Positions 36,167 to 48,916 are shown, numbered from the stretch's first letter. The stretch: DNA of 64,000 bases from Pyrococcus horikoshii OT3 (GCF_000011105.1 NC_000961.1:1598662-1662661); one strand, 5' to 3'. Numbers and translations: made by a program. Notes: generated from the sequence alone by a model not told the origin.

Positions 36167-37315
36167 TCAACCAAACCACCTCTCGATTAGGTAATCCTTC
36201 TCCTGGAGAAATACCTTAGCCCTTTTTCTAACGAGCTTCTCGGCCTCAACCGTTGGTAGATCTAACGTTTTGATCACAAAGTCAGCGGTTTTTGCAAAGT
36301 ATAGTGGGATCAATGACTCCGCATTCTTTATTATCCCATTCCTGTAGGCTATTGCCCCATCAAATAGTACCTTAGCCCACAGCTCATCCGGGAAGTCAAA
36401 CGTCTTCAGAGCTTCCTTCACATCATCAAAAACTTCCCTACTTAATACCCGCTTTAGCGTTTCTTCTTCTTTCTTAAAAAGTTCCTGGGATCTTTGCTTT
36501 AATAATTCAAGATTAACTTTAACTTCCTCAGGCTCTCCCTCTACTTCTTCTCCCCAAGTCTTTACGGGTTTTATCTCTTTAACATCCTTCCATACGTTTT
36601 CGTACTTATCCATTAACATAAATAGAGTTCCAACGACCTGATTGAACATTGGACCCAAGGATGCTGCTGGATCTTTTGGATTGTGAATCTTCATTCCAAG
36701 GCTTACTTGGATTACCCTTTTCTTATTTGCTATTGCAGTCGTTGTAAGGAAGATATCAACACCAAACCTAGCAACATCTGTCTTCCAAACTTCTTCATCC
36801 TCGAGGTAAATATCAATCATCTTAGCACTTATTCCGAAGTCTCCCCCAATTGGTTGCCTTATATCCAGACCATAAAGGGAAGCAGTCATAGGATAGGCTA
36901 TATTGTTAGTTATCGTACCATCCCACTTATGTCTAAGATAAAGTGGAGCTACGAAATCATAACCCTCTTCAATCGGCTTCGCAAACTTGTATATCCACTC
37001 AGGGGTTATGCTCCTCAAGTCACTATCAACGAAAACTATTACATCTGCATCTTTTTCCTTTGCGAACTCCATTACTTCCTTCATTGCACTTCCCTTTCCA
37101 GGAATTGGCCATTTATAAACGAAGCTATAGACTTCAACTCCCTCTGGAACCTTCGTTGATAGCACAACATCTCTTGTTCCATCGGTACTACCACCATCTG
37201 AGTTAACTATTATTCCTCCTCCAAAATATTTTTTTAAGCCCTCAGCAACCTGCTTAACCACGTAACCTATCGTATCAGCATTGTTATAACTAGGGATTCC
37301 CACCACAACCTTCAT
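36167..37315 (-). CDS. GT2/GT81-like glycosyltransferase
   Basis: A 382-residue GT-A glycosyltransferase. It begins MKVVVGIPSYNNADTIGYVV, has a GKGSAMKEVM motif, the metal-binding VFVDSDLRSITPEW, and PIGGDFGISAKM in the acceptor region, like glucosyl-3-phosphoglycerate and mannosylglycerate synthase relatives. The C-terminal third is helical. It is therefore possibly involved in a compatible solute or glycolipid, but the substrate is not certain. A CTTTAAAAAAGG TATA box lies about 35-45 bases upstream of the ATG. It diverges from two Gfo/Idh/MocA genes. Confidence 0.85.
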   Translation of the reverse strand: MKVVVGIPSYNNADTIGYVVKQVAEGLKKYFGGGIIVNSDGGSTDGTRDVVLSTKVPEGVEVYSFVYKWPIPGKGSAMKEVMEFAKEKDADVIVFVDSDLRSITPEWIYKFAKPIEEGYDFVAPLYLRHKWDGTITNNIAYPMTASLYGLDIRQPIGGDFGISAKMIDIYLEDEEVWKTDVARFGVDIFLTTTAIANKKRVIQVSLGMKIHNPKDPAASLGPMFNQVVGTLFMLMDKYENVWKDVKEIKPVKTWGEEVEGEPEEVKVNLELLKQRSQELFKKEEETLKRVLSREVFDDVKEALKTFDFPDELWAKVLFDGAIAYRNGIIKNAESLIPLYFAKTADFVIKTLDLPTVEAEKLVRKRAKVFLQEKDYLIERWFG

Positions 37316-37481
37316 CTTACACCCCCAATCAAAAATCTAAGGGAACCTTTTTTAAAGATAAGGTTCTAGAAAATGGAAATAAACCTAAGTTGTGGGCAAA
37401 TGTTTACATTCTCAGAATTTAAACCTACACCGTCACTTTTTTAATAGTTTTAGCCCTAAGATAAACCCAGGTGAGGGTAAC

Positions 37482-38507
37482 ATGTCCGAGAGATTAAAGG
37501 TAGGCGTTATCGGTTGCGGTAACATCTTCAACTTAGCACATAAGCCGGCCCTACGATCTCTACGGACGATAGCAAAGGTAGTAGCAGTTATGGATATCAA
37601 CGAAGAAGCAGCAAAAAAAGCTGGGAAGGAGTTAAATGCTAAGGTGTTCACAAGCTTAGACGAATTCTTGGAGCAAGATATGGACGTTGTGGAAGTATTG
37701 ACTCCAACTTATACTCACGCGGAGATAGCCATAAAAGCACTAAAGGCAGGAAAGCACGTCATAGTTGAAAAACCGATAGCTTTAACCTCAGAAGAGGCCG
37801 AAAAAATGATAAAGGAAGCTGAAGAGCAGGGGCTAAAGCTCTTCGTTGGACACGTGAGGAGGTTCGATAAGAGGTGGACACAAATAAAAGAGGTTATTAA
37901 GACAAGAAATATTCTCCCAATGCAGATAAGGAAGATCGAGGTTCAACACCTCCCCTTCCCAGCCGATTACTGGTATTGGGATGAGAGTAAGAGCGGGGGT
38001 GTTATTATAGACCTGGGGGTTCACGTGACCGACTTCTTAAGATGGTTCTTTGAAAGTGAACCCGTTGAAGTGTTTGCAGTTGGAAAGGCCATAAGAGGGG
38101 AGGCGAGGGTAAACAAGACCTATGATCATGTCGTAATGTTCATAAAGTTCGAAGGGAACAAGACAGGAATAGGAGAGGTAAGCTGGAGCTATCCAATGAC
38201 TCCCAAATACGGAGTATTCTACCACCATCTTGACATCATAGGAAAGAACGGGAGGATAAGGTATACACCGTTGGATACCCCGGTAGTTGGAGTTATCAAG
38301 AGCTCATTTGAAATGCCAAGGTTTTCACCCATGCTCTCGACGTTTCCGCAGGCCTTTGAAGCTGAACTTAGACACTTCTTCGAGTGCATAAAGAGTAACT
38401 GCGAACCCGTTGTAACGGCGAGAGATGCATTAATAGCACTTCAAATTGCTGAAAAAGCAAGAGAGAGCATAAAGAAAGGCGAACCTGTTAAAGTGGAGGT
38501 GAATTGA
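37482..38507 (+). CDS. Gfo/Idh/MocA family oxidoreductase
   Basis: NAD(P)-dependent sugar or inositol dehydrogenase, 341 residues. The Rossmann motif is VGVIGCGNIFNLAHKPAL, the catalytic lysine lies in VIVEKPIALT, and the C-terminal beta-sheet domain includes GGVIIDLGVHVTDFLRWFF with the conserved D-x-G-x-H. ATG 37482 follows AGGTGAGGG; the longer frame extends into the intergenic region. It forms an operon with a second family member starting one base after its stop. Substrates are unknown. Confidence 0.9.
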   Translation: MSERLKVGVIGCGNIFNLAHKPALRSLRTIAKVVAVMDINEEAAKKAGKELNAKVFTSLDEFLEQDMDVVEVLTPTYTHAEIAIKALKAGKHVIVEKPIALTSEEAEKMIKEAEEQGLKLFVGHVRRFDKRWTQIKEVIKTRNILPMQIRKIEVQHLPFPADYWYWDESKSGGVIIDLGVHVTDFLRWFFESEPVEVFAVGKAIRGEARVNKTYDHVVMFIKFEGNKTGIGEVSWSYPMTPKYGVFYHHLDIIGKNGRIRYTPLDTPVVGVIKSSFEMPRFSPMLSTFPQAFEAELRHFFECIKSNCEPVVTARDALIALQIAEKARESIKKGEPVKVEVN

Positions 38508-38508
38508 A

Positions 38509-40223
<1,715 letters not shown>

Positions 40224-40235
40224 TCAATTAAAAGA

Positions 40236-41876
<1,641 letters not shown>

Positions 41877-41880
41877 ACTT

Positions 41881-42501
41881 ATGAAAGCCAAAAGGGAAGC
41901 ATTAATAAGCTTATTTCATGCAATCAAGGAAGAAAAAGTTGATAGTGACATAATTGACCTTTTACTTCTAATTAATTCAATAAAAGGAATATATACAACT
42001 TCCTCTTGTTCAGGTAGAATAGGAATACTTGAAGAACCCTCCCTTGGAGCAAAGCCCCTCTCCAGGTGGTTAATAAAAGTTCACAGACCCATGAGCTTTG
42101 AAGAGGCAAGGGATGCCTTAAAAAGGGCTAGAGAAGGGTTAATATTCTTAAAGAGTCAACCTCCCATATTTCACGTTGTTGCTGAGACGATTGAAAATGC
42201 TAAGCTTGTTCACGAAATCGGACTTGCAAGTGGATTCAAGTATACAACGTTTAAGGCCATATCCTCAAGATTCCTGGTGGAGATAAACGGAACCGAATAC
42301 CTAACGGTTCCCCTGGGAAAAGATGGAAGGATTATAGCTAGCGATGAGTATCTTAAGTTCGCAATCTCCATTGGAAATAAGATGTTAGAGAGGGGTAAGT
42401 CAAAACTTCCAAGGCTTAGGGATAACTTTGAAAAGATTAAGAAAAAGCTTGGAGAGGATCCTCTTTTCATTCAGTTGAAAAGGGAGATACTTGAGATTTA
42501 A
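41881..42501 (+). CDS. taw3: tRNA-Phe wyosine-derivative N4-methyltransferase Taw3 (TYW3)
   Basis: SAM-dependent enzyme of the wyosine pathway acting on G37 derivatives of tRNA-Phe. The 206-residue protein has the conserved TTSSCSGRIGI near residue 40, KVHRPMSFEEA and FHVVAETIENAKLVHEIGLASGFK, typical of TYW3. AGGAGG lies upstream of the ATG. The 3' end overlaps the converging RaSEA gene by 35 bases. Confidence 0.93.
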   Translation: MKAKREALISLFHAIKEEKVDSDIIDLLLLINSIKGIYTTSSCSGRIGILEEPSLGAKPLSRWLIKVHRPMSFEEARDALKRAREGLIFLKSQPPIFHVVAETIENAKLVHEIGLASGFKYTTFKAISSRFLVEINGTEYLTVPLGKDGRIIASDEYLKFAISIGNKMLERGKSKLPRLRDNFEKIKKKLGEDPLFIQLKREILEI

Positions 42502-43456
42502 TCAGCTGCCAGTCGAGAAGTCCCTGGGAAACTATGTATTTCCACTCCTCGATGCAGTCTCCGGAAACTTCAAGGTACCTTAAATCCTGGGTTGTAGAGA
42601 ACTTCCTTATGGCCCTTTCAACAGGCTTATCCCTACTGTCTCCGCAGTTATGAGGCCCCCTTACTGAGCCCGCACCCACCGGATCAGAGAGGAACCTCTT
42701 CCCAGGAAACTTTCTCTTAGCCCACTTCAAAACTTCAACGACACTCCATAGCCAAGGAGTTCTATACTCTCCCCTCTCCCATATCTTCTCGTAAAGTGTC
42801 CCCTTCTGGATATTCGTCATGTTTATCGAAAAAGTATCTGTATAGGGCTCGGCTAGTTCAATGCTCCTTTTCATTTCTTCAATCGCATCACCCTCAGAGA
42901 GGAAGATAGGTTTGAACAGCAAGTAGGTTTTAACTTTAGCCCCGGCCTTATGTATAATTTCACTAGCCCTTACGAAATCCCTAAAAGTCGATCCCTTATT
43001 TATTGAGATGTCGGCTATATCATCATTAGCCGTCTCTAAACCCAGGGCTACTTCAAACCACTTTCCCTCGATTATCTCTACAAGCTCCCTAACCCATTCC
43101 TCCCTAATTATCTCGCTTCTCGTTTCAACAACAACTTCAAAAACATTATCGAGCTTTGCTATTTCCTGAAAGATCTTTATCCTTGTTCCTCTTCTAACTT
43201 CCGATGAATCGAAAAACGAACCAGAGGTAAATATCCTAATTCCAAACCTACCTTCTTTACCCTTAATTTTACCGATAGCTTCAAGAAAATAGCCGAATAT
43301 CCTCTCCTGTGATGTTTTCCTGGGAGCTTGGGCTGGATAGGAGCACATATAGCAGGGTTTTCCAATCCTATACCTATAGCATCCGATAGTCGGAAGAATA
43401 ACATAAAGCACTTTCCCAGGTTTTCCGGCTACATTATCCTCACTAACCCAATACAT
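42467..43456 (-). CDS. Archaeosine synthase radical SAM subunit RaSEA
   Basis: Works with ArcS to convert the preQ0-lysine adduct at G15 of archaeal tRNAs to archaeosine. The 329-residue protein has the unusual cluster motif GCYRYRIGKPCYMCSYPAQ (C-x-n-C-x-x-C), FTSGSFFD, VETRSEII and ALGLETANDDI, all typical for this subfamily of radical SAM enzymes. ATG 43456 is chosen with a CTTTTAAGTA TATA box about 25 bases upstream, giving a leaderless mRNA. Confidence 0.88.
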   Translation of the reverse strand: MYWVSEDNVAGKPGKVLYVILPTIGCYRYRIGKPCYMCSYPAQAPRKTSQERIFGYFLEAIGKIKGKEGRFGIRIFTSGSFFDSSEVRRGTRIKIFQEIAKLDNVFEVVVETRSEIIREEWVRELVEIIEGKWFEVALGLETANDDIADISINKGSTFRDFVRASEIIHKAGAKVKTYLLFKPIFLSEGDAIEEMKRSIELAEPYTDTFSINMTNIQKGTLYEKIWERGEYRTPWLWSVVEVLKWAKRKFPGKRFLSDPVGAGSVRGPHNCGDSRDKPVERAIRKFSTTQDLRYLEVSGDCIEEWKYIVSQGLLDWQLIKSQVSPFSTE

Positions 43457-43547
43457 GAAGGTCAATAACGAGACTTACTTAAAAGGATTTTTGACAAAAA
43501 CAAGCTAGCAAAGTTTTTTAAAGGAGAGACGTCAAAGAACTAATTTG

Positions 43548-43697
43548 ATGATTAGGGAACAAGATATCAGCTTTAACGAATTAGTAAAAGCAATGAACTT
43601 CTTTGATTTTTCGAACATGCTATCCAACTGTTCCGAAAGATTTTTGAATCTTTGGTTAACATTTCAAAGAAATTCCGAGGTGGTAAGGAATGAGTGA
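43548..43697 (+). CDS. Candidate 49-residue leader peptide upstream of nhaC
   Basis: ATG 43548 starts an open frame of 49 codons (MIREQDISFNELVKAMNFFD and on) that ends with TGA inside the nhaC gene, an 8-base overlap. A TATA-like GTTTTTTAAAGG (43513-43524) is centred about 29 bases before the ATG, so the mRNA would begin at this ATG. No known domain. It could be a regulatory leader peptide coupled to nhaC translation or a chance frame; codon use is not decisive at this length. Confidence 0.45.
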   Translation: MIREQDISFNELVKAMNFFDFSNMLSNCSERFLNLWLTFQRNSEVVRNE

Positions 43698-45291
43698 TTT
43701 TGGTATCCTATCCCTCCTCCCACCACTGGTAGCAATAGTGCTAGCGATATGGACGAAGAGGGTAGTGTTTGCATTATTCTCCGGTGTATGGATAGGGGGA
43801 GTCATGGCCGCCAATTGGAATCCAATAACTGGAACGATAAAAACGTTCGAATGGATAATTCAAAACGTAACCAACAGCTGGAATGCTACTATACTTGTCT
43901 TCGACTTCCTTATCGGTGCAGGTGTTGGATTGATTTACAAATCCGGTGGAGTCCATGCGGTGGCTAATGCAATAACGAAGAGGATTAAAACTAGTAGAGA
44001 TGCATCCCTGCTAGGTTGGCTTTTAGGTGTGCTGATATTCTTCGATGATTACACGAATACAATAATAGTTGGAAACACCATGAGGCCAATAACAGATAAG
44101 ATGAGAGTATCAAGGGAAATGCTAGCCTACATAGATGATTCAACTGCTGCCCCAGTTGCTGGAATAGCGATAGTTTCAACCTGGATAGGTTACGAGCTCG
44201 GATTAATTAAGGAGGCCTTTGAAAAGCTTCACATAACGATGGGTGAATACTATGCCTGGCTCCATAGCGTTCCCTACAGATTCTATTCGATATTTGCCAT
44301 AATCCTTGTGTTTATCGTTGCTTACACCCACAGACATTACGGAGCTATGCTTAAAGCCGAGATGCGTGCAAGGACTACTGGTAAAGTCGTTAGGGATGAT
44401 GCAAAGCCTCTAATGGCTACTGAAAGTGATTTAGGATTACCTTTAACTGAAAAAGGTAGCGTTCACTTCTTCATATGGCCAGTACTCTCCTTAATAATTG
44501 TAACACTACTAGGACTGTATTACACAGGTAAGGCTGCATGTGAAGGCCCCTGTGGAGCAATGGACATTCTAAGTAATGCTGATTCAGCAACTTCTCTACT
44601 CTGGGGCTCATTTGCAATGGTTGCAGTAGCCCTAACTCTTGTTCTTGCCACAAAGACTATGACGGTCGAAGAAACCGAATCAGCAATAATCCAGGGAATG
44701 AAGCAGATGATGATGGCTACCGTCATTCTAGTTTTAGCATGGAGTATAAAGAGTGCAACAGAAGCTGTTGGAACGGCCGAATATGTAGTAGGACTTGCCC
44801 AAAGGGCTAACGTTCCGGGAGGAATAATACCCCTGATAATATTCCTCACCGCAATGTTCATCTCCTTCACGACCGGAACTTCCTGGGGAACCTTCGGAAT
44901 ACTAATGCCTATAGCAATCCCACTAGCTTATAAGCTGGCCCCAAACGATCCACAGGTACTCTTTGCCAGTATAGGCGCTGTATTCGCGGGAGGTATCTTC
45001 GGAGATCACTGCTCACCCATAAGCGATACCACGATTATGAGTTCAATGTTCTCGGGAAGTGATCATATAGACCACGTAACAACGCAGATTCCATATGCGG
45101 TAACAGCGGCTAGCGTTGGAATAGTGCTTTACATCCTCTTCGCATTAGGAATTAAGAGCCCCGTAATTCTCCTTCCAGTAGGGCTAGTCCTCCTAATAGC
45201 GGCATGGTACTTCCTCAGCGAATGGTACGGGAAGAAGTATGGAGTACCACATGGAAGGGTTCCAATATATCCAACTGAAATTTCAGAGTGA
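43690..45291 (+). CDS. nhaC: NhaC-family Na+/H+ antiporter
   Basis: Membrane antiporter with about 11-12 hydrophobic segments, 533 residues. Conserved NhaC features are FFDDYTNTIIVGNTMRP, DDSTAAPVAG, TGTSWGTFGILMPIAIPLA and GGIFGDHCSPISDTTIMSS. It would exchange sodium and protons and help pH and sodium homeostasis in a marine organism whose energetics use sodium. GAGGTG lies seven bases before the ATG. The transcript probably has a 145-base leader with the small ORF. Confidence 0.92.
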   Translation: MSDFGILSLLPPLVAIVLAIWTKRVVFALFSGVWIGGVMAANWNPITGTIKTFEWIIQNVTNSWNATILVFDFLIGAGVGLIYKSGGVHAVANAITKRIKTSRDASLLGWLLGVLIFFDDYTNTIIVGNTMRPITDKMRVSREMLAYIDDSTAAPVAGIAIVSTWIGYELGLIKEAFEKLHITMGEYYAWLHSVPYRFYSIFAIILVFIVAYTHRHYGAMLKAEMRARTTGKVVRDDAKPLMATESDLGLPLTEKGSVHFFIWPVLSLIIVTLLGLYYTGKAACEGPCGAMDILSNADSATSLLWGSFAMVAVALTLVLATKTMTVEETESAIIQGMKQMMMATVILVLAWSIKSATEAVGTAEYVVGLAQRANVPGGIIPLIIFLTAMFISFTTGTSWGTFGILMPIAIPLAYKLAPNDPQVLFASIGAVFAGGIFGDHCSPISDTTIMSSMFSGSDHIDHVTTQIPYAVTAASVGIVLYILFALGIKSPVILLPVGLVLLIAAWYFLSEWYGKKYGVPHGRVPIYPTEISE

Positions 45292-45333
45292 ACTTTATTT
45301 TTCCACCTTCTTATTTATTAATAGGTGCAAATC

Positions 45334-45912
45334 ATGGGGCTCCTTGAGGATAAAGCCCTTGTTGAGGCCGCACTTTTCGTTGCAGGAAGGCCACTAAGCG
45401 TCAAGGAACTTTCCAAAGCACTAGGGATCAAATCCCTTGACTACTTGGAAAAGCTGATCGAGCTTATAGCCAGCGAGTACGCCGAGAGGAAAAGCGCCAT
45501 AGAAGTAACCAAGGTCGCAGGAGATAAGTGGGTAATGCAAGTTAAACAGGAATACTCACAAAGGGTAATCCACTTGATGCCAAAACCAGAGCTAACGGCC
45601 GGAGAATTAAAAACGCTAGCCCTTATTGCTTTTCTTCAACCCGTTGAACAAAGCAAGATAGTTAAGTTGAGGGGAAGTCAAGCCTACGAGCACATTAAGA
45701 GATTGCTCGAGATGGGGCTCATATATGCGGAACCTTATGAGAGAACAAAACTCCTCGGAACAACGGAAAAGTTTGCCGAGCTATACGGATTTCCTGAAAA
45801 CGATCCCAATCTGATAAGGGAGAAATTTAGAGAGGTAATACACGCCGAATATGAGGATTTAGTTAAGAAGCTTGAAGAAACTGAGGCGAATAGAAATAAT
45901 CCCACAACCTAA
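45334..45912 (+). CDS. scpB: Segregation and condensation protein ScpB
   Basis: Kleisin-associated winged-helix subunit of the SMC-ScpAB condensin. The 192-residue protein starts MGLLEDKALVEAALFVAGRP and continues LSVKELSKALG, with a second winged helix including ELKTLALIAFLQPVEQSKI and KLLGTTEKFAELYGF. ATG 45334 is used; a GTG three codons earlier is possible. ScpA and SMC are not in this window. Confidence 0.93.
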   Translation: MGLLEDKALVEAALFVAGRPLSVKELSKALGIKSLDYLEKLIELIASEYAERKSAIEVTKVAGDKWVMQVKQEYSQRVIHLMPKPELTAGELKTLALIAFLQPVEQSKIVKLRGSQAYEHIKRLLEMGLIYAEPYERTKLLGTTEKFAELYGFPENDPNLIREKFREVIHAEYEDLVKKLEETEANRNNPTT

Positions 45913-45972
45913 CCAAGTATAGTAGTAAATGTTAAAAACCTTAATATGTTAAGACATTAAAAGGTGATCGAT

Positions 45973-47049
45973 ATGGTTGTACTGACGAAAGAAAAGATCA
46001 TTGAAATCATTGAGGAAAAAACTGGGATGAGTAGGGAGAAGATCGAGGAAGAAATTAGGAGGATCATGGAAGAGGATCCACACCTGAGCGAACAGGGAGC
46101 AGCTGCATTGCTCGCGGAGAGGTTAGGAATAGATCTTATAGAAAGAGAAGAGACTAGTTTAATGAAGATCTCAGATTTATACCCAGGAATGGATCCCAGA
46201 GAGGTAAACATAATTGGAAGGGTTCTAAAGAAATATCCCGTGAGGGAGTACACAAAGAAGGACGGTTCCATAGGAAGGGTTGCGAGTTTAGTTATTTACG
46301 ATGATTCAGGGAGAGCTAGGGTAGTTTTATGGGATGGTAAAGTTGCCGAATATTATAATAAGATAGAAGTTGGAGATGTCATTAAAGTTCTGGATGCCCA
46401 GGTAAGGGAAAGCCTCTCAGGCCTTCCAGAATTACACATAAACTTTAGAGCAAGGATAATCCTCAATCCAGAAGATCCAAGGGTAGACTCAATACCTCCC
46501 CTAGAGGAGGTTAGAATAGCCACTTACACCAGAAAGAAGATAGGGGATATAGAACCAGGAGACAGATTTATAGAGATTAGAGGAACCATAGCGAAGGTTT
46601 ACAGGGTGTTAACGTACGATGCCTGCCCAGAGTGTAAGAAGAAGGTGGATTACGATCCAGGAACTGGAGTATGGATATGTCCAGAGCACGGAGAAGTTGA
46701 GCCTATAAAGATGACTATCCTCGACTTTGGTCTCGACGATGGGACGGGTTACATTAGGGTAACCCTCTTCGGCGATGATGCCGAGGAATTGCTTGGAGTC
46801 AGCTCGGAAGAAATAGCTGAGAAAATAAAAGAACTAGAGAATTCTGGGCTTACAACAAAAGAAGCAGCTAGGAAATTAGCCGAGGAGGAATTTTATAAAA
46901 TAATCGGAAAGGAAATCGTTGTAAGGGGAAATGTAATCGAAGATAGGTTTTTGGGGTTGATATTAAGGGCGTCTTCCTGGGAGGAGGTTGATTATAGAAA
47001 GGAAATCGAGAATATAAAGGAGGAGTTAGAAAAGCTTGGGGTGATGTGA
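45973..47049 (+). CDS. rpa41: Replication protein A 41 kDa subunit
   Basis: Large subunit of the heterotrimeric single-strand DNA-binding protein RPA of Thermococcales. The 358-residue protein has a helical N-terminus, OB folds (NIIGRVLKKYPVREYTKKDG; IEIRGTIAKVYRVLTYDA) and a zinc finger CPECKKKVDYDPGTGVWICP followed by a third OB-like part. ATG 45973 follows AAAGGTGATCGAT. It is the first gene of the RPA41-RPA14-RPA32 operon. Confidence 0.95.
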   Translation: MVVLTKEKIIEIIEEKTGMSREKIEEEIRRIMEEDPHLSEQGAAALLAERLGIDLIEREETSLMKISDLYPGMDPREVNIIGRVLKKYPVREYTKKDGSIGRVASLVIYDDSGRARVVLWDGKVAEYYNKIEVGDVIKVLDAQVRESLSGLPELHINFRARIILNPEDPRVDSIPPLEEVRIATYTRKKIGDIEPGDRFIEIRGTIAKVYRVLTYDACPECKKKVDYDPGTGVWICPEHGEVEPIKMTILDFGLDDGTGYIRVTLFGDDAEELLGVSSEEIAEKIKELENSGLTTKEAARKLAEEEFYKIIGKEIVVRGNVIEDRFLGLILRASSWEEVDYRKEIENIKEELEKLGVM

Positions 47050-47050
47050 G

Positions 47051-47407
47051 TTGGAAGTTCAAGTTAGAAGAAGAAAGCCTGCCGTTGAAAGGAAGATCAG
47101 CGAGATAAAGGAGGATGACACGAGGATTTCACTCATTGGGAGAGTAATAAAAGTAGATAAGATGGATTACATGTTCTGGATTGACGACGGAACCGGGGTA
47201 GCTATAATAGAGAGCGAAAGCGAACTTCCTAAGGTAGGGCAGACCGTGAGGGTAATTGGAAGGATAATAAGGAACGAGGAAGGAATGCACATATACGCTG
47301 AGGTAATCCAAGATTTCAGCGATGCTGACCTCGAGGCCCTGGAAGAGATTAGAGAGCTTGAGAGGAAGATCCTTCCAAAGATAGAAGGAGAGCTTACGTG
47401 GTGGTAG
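47051..47407 (+). CDS. rpa14: Replication protein A 14 kDa subunit
   Basis: Small OB-fold subunit of the archaeal RPA heterotrimer, 118 residues. ISLIGRVIKVDKMDYMFWID and VRVIGRIIRNEEGMHIYAEV form the OB strands. It starts with TTG 47051, only one base after the RPA41 stop, with GGGGTGATG nearby. Its end overlaps the upstream candidate GTG of RPA32. Confidence 0.93.
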   Translation: MEVQVRRRKPAVERKISEIKEDDTRISLIGRVIKVDKMDYMFWIDDGTGVAIIESESELPKVGQTVRVIGRIIRNEEGMHIYAEVIQDFSDADLEALEEIRELERKILPKIEGELTWW

Positions 47408-47409
47408 AG

Positions 47410-48216
47410 ATGAAGAAGAGGTTACCCGCAACGAGGGTTTATATTAAGGATATCCTCGAGGGATACTTCGTTAAGAGCGAGGGAGATTTTGAGCCTAACT
47501 ATTTAATAACCAAGTACGCTAGGAAGATATACAGGGCTAAAATCGTTGGTACCGTAGTTAGGGAACCACTAATAGCGGAAGATGAAACCTATGGAAAATT
47601 CCAGGTGGATGACGGTACCGGAGTCATATGGGTTCTTGGATTTAGAGACGATACAAAGTTTGCAAAGTTAGTTAAAAAAGGAGATCTTGTACAAGTAATA
47701 GGGAAGATTGCTGAGTGGAGAGATGACAAACAAATACTGGTGGAAGGAGTCGCAAAGGTCCATCCAAATATGTGGATCCTCCACCGCTATGAAACCCTTA
47801 AGGAAAAAGTGGAGCACATAAGGAAAGCTAAGATAGCCTTTGACATATATAATCAGTACGGGATAACCGCTAAATCAAAGGTTATAGCCAAGAACAAGGG
47901 AGTTCCAGAGGAATTGCTTGAAGTCATAGATGAGCTCTACGGAATAATCATGGAAGAGAAAAGCCTAGAAGAGCCAGTTGAAGAACTCCTAGAGGAGGAA
48001 GTTCATGAGGAGAGAGAAGGGAATGAGCTCATTGAAAAAGCTAAGGAGGAGATTCTGAACATTCTAAGGCAGAAGAGGATAGCAGTTTCCAGGAAATATA
48101 TACTAAAGAAACTTGGAGACAAATACGATGAAGATACAATCGAGGATGCCATAACTGAGCTTTTAGCCCAAGGGGAGATATACGAACCAGAAACTGGGTA
48201 CTATAAGTTGCTTTAG
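47410..48216 (+). CDS. rpa32: Replication protein A 32 kDa subunit
   Basis: Middle subunit of archaeal RPA, 268 residues. An OB fold occupies about 35-120 (KIVGTVVREPLIAEDETYGK, VDDGTGVIWVLGF, LVQVIGKIAEW), followed by a flexible acidic linker and a winged-helix C-terminus (ILNILRQKRIAVSRKYILKK, EGEIYEP-like end) that would bind repair proteins. ATG 47410 follows GGTGGTAGAG, two bases after the RPA14 stop. Confidence 0.94.
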   Translation: MKKRLPATRVYIKDILEGYFVKSEGDFEPNYLITKYARKIYRAKIVGTVVREPLIAEDETYGKFQVDDGTGVIWVLGFRDDTKFAKLVKKGDLVQVIGKIAEWRDDKQILVEGVAKVHPNMWILHRYETLKEKVEHIRKAKIAFDIYNQYGITAKSKVIAKNKGVPEELLEVIDELYGIIMEEKSLEEPVEELLEEEVHEEREGNELIEKAKEEILNILRQKRIAVSRKYILKKLGDKYDEDTIEDAITELLAQGEIYEPETGYYKLL

Positions 48217-48262
48217 TAAAGATTAAGTAGAGGAACCAATGAAGAATATAGGGTGAAACTTT

Positions 48263-48916
48263 ATGGAAAGTAATCAAACGAATCAACTCGTTAATAAGTT
48301 CCTCATTTCCCTTCCAGAGGGAAAAATACTTGGGTATGTAACAGATATAAACGTTGAAGTCTCTGGAGATCAGTACTACTTCATTTTAAGAATAAAGACA
48401 TTGGAGAATATCTCAAGAGGGGAGTTCCATCCAGGAATGTTTTCATCAGAAAAGAAGATTAAGATAAAGCCTTCAGACATAGTGAACGTCGGTCCCGACG
48501 TGATAATCATTGGTGGAGGGAAAGTACCTCCACTTAGGGAAATAGAAAGGCTAGGGCAGATAGTGGAGGATTACAATGCTCTGGTCAAGGAACTCGAGAA
48601 AAGGGAAAATGAAATAAAGAAACTTAAAGAAGAAAAGGAAAAGCTAGAGAGGGAACTAGAGGAATTAAAGAAGAAGATAAGAAGGCTGGAAGTTATAGAA
48701 GATGACTTCGATCATCTTAAAGAGCAATTGATCAAACAGGAAGGTCAGCTCGAAATGGCAAGGGAATACATCAAGCTCCTTGAAGGGGTTAGGCATGATA
48801 TAGACAATATAAAAGCCAACATTGAAACTCTGCTCTCAGGCTATATTGAAGATGTCGTGAGAAAAATAGTTAATGATGAGCTAAATGCAAGAGGATTAAA
48901 GAAGAGCCCAATCTAA
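48263..48916 (+). CDS. PRC-barrel-like plus coiled-coil protein downstream of RPA
   Basis: A 217-residue protein. The first 85 residues form a beta-rich part (KILGYVTDINVEVSGDQYYF, NVGPDVIIIGGGKVPPL) similar in outline to a PRC barrel. The next 100 residues are a strong coiled coil (KRENEIKKLKEEKEKLEREL) with a helical end. The gene follows the RPA operon by about 46 bases on the same strand and may be co-transcribed. Function unknown; a DNA-metabolism or chromosome role is suggested by location only. Overlaps the Sec61beta gene by four bases. Confidence 0.7.
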   Translation: MESNQTNQLVNKFLISLPEGKILGYVTDINVEVSGDQYYFILRIKTLENISRGEFHPGMFSSEKKIKIKPSDIVNVGPDVIIIGGGKVPPLREIERLGQIVEDYNALVKELEKRENEIKKLKEEKEKLERELEELKKKIRRLEVIEDDFDHLKEQLIKQEGQLEMAREYIKLLEGVRHDIDNIKANIETLLSGYIEDVVRKIVNDELNARGLKKSPI

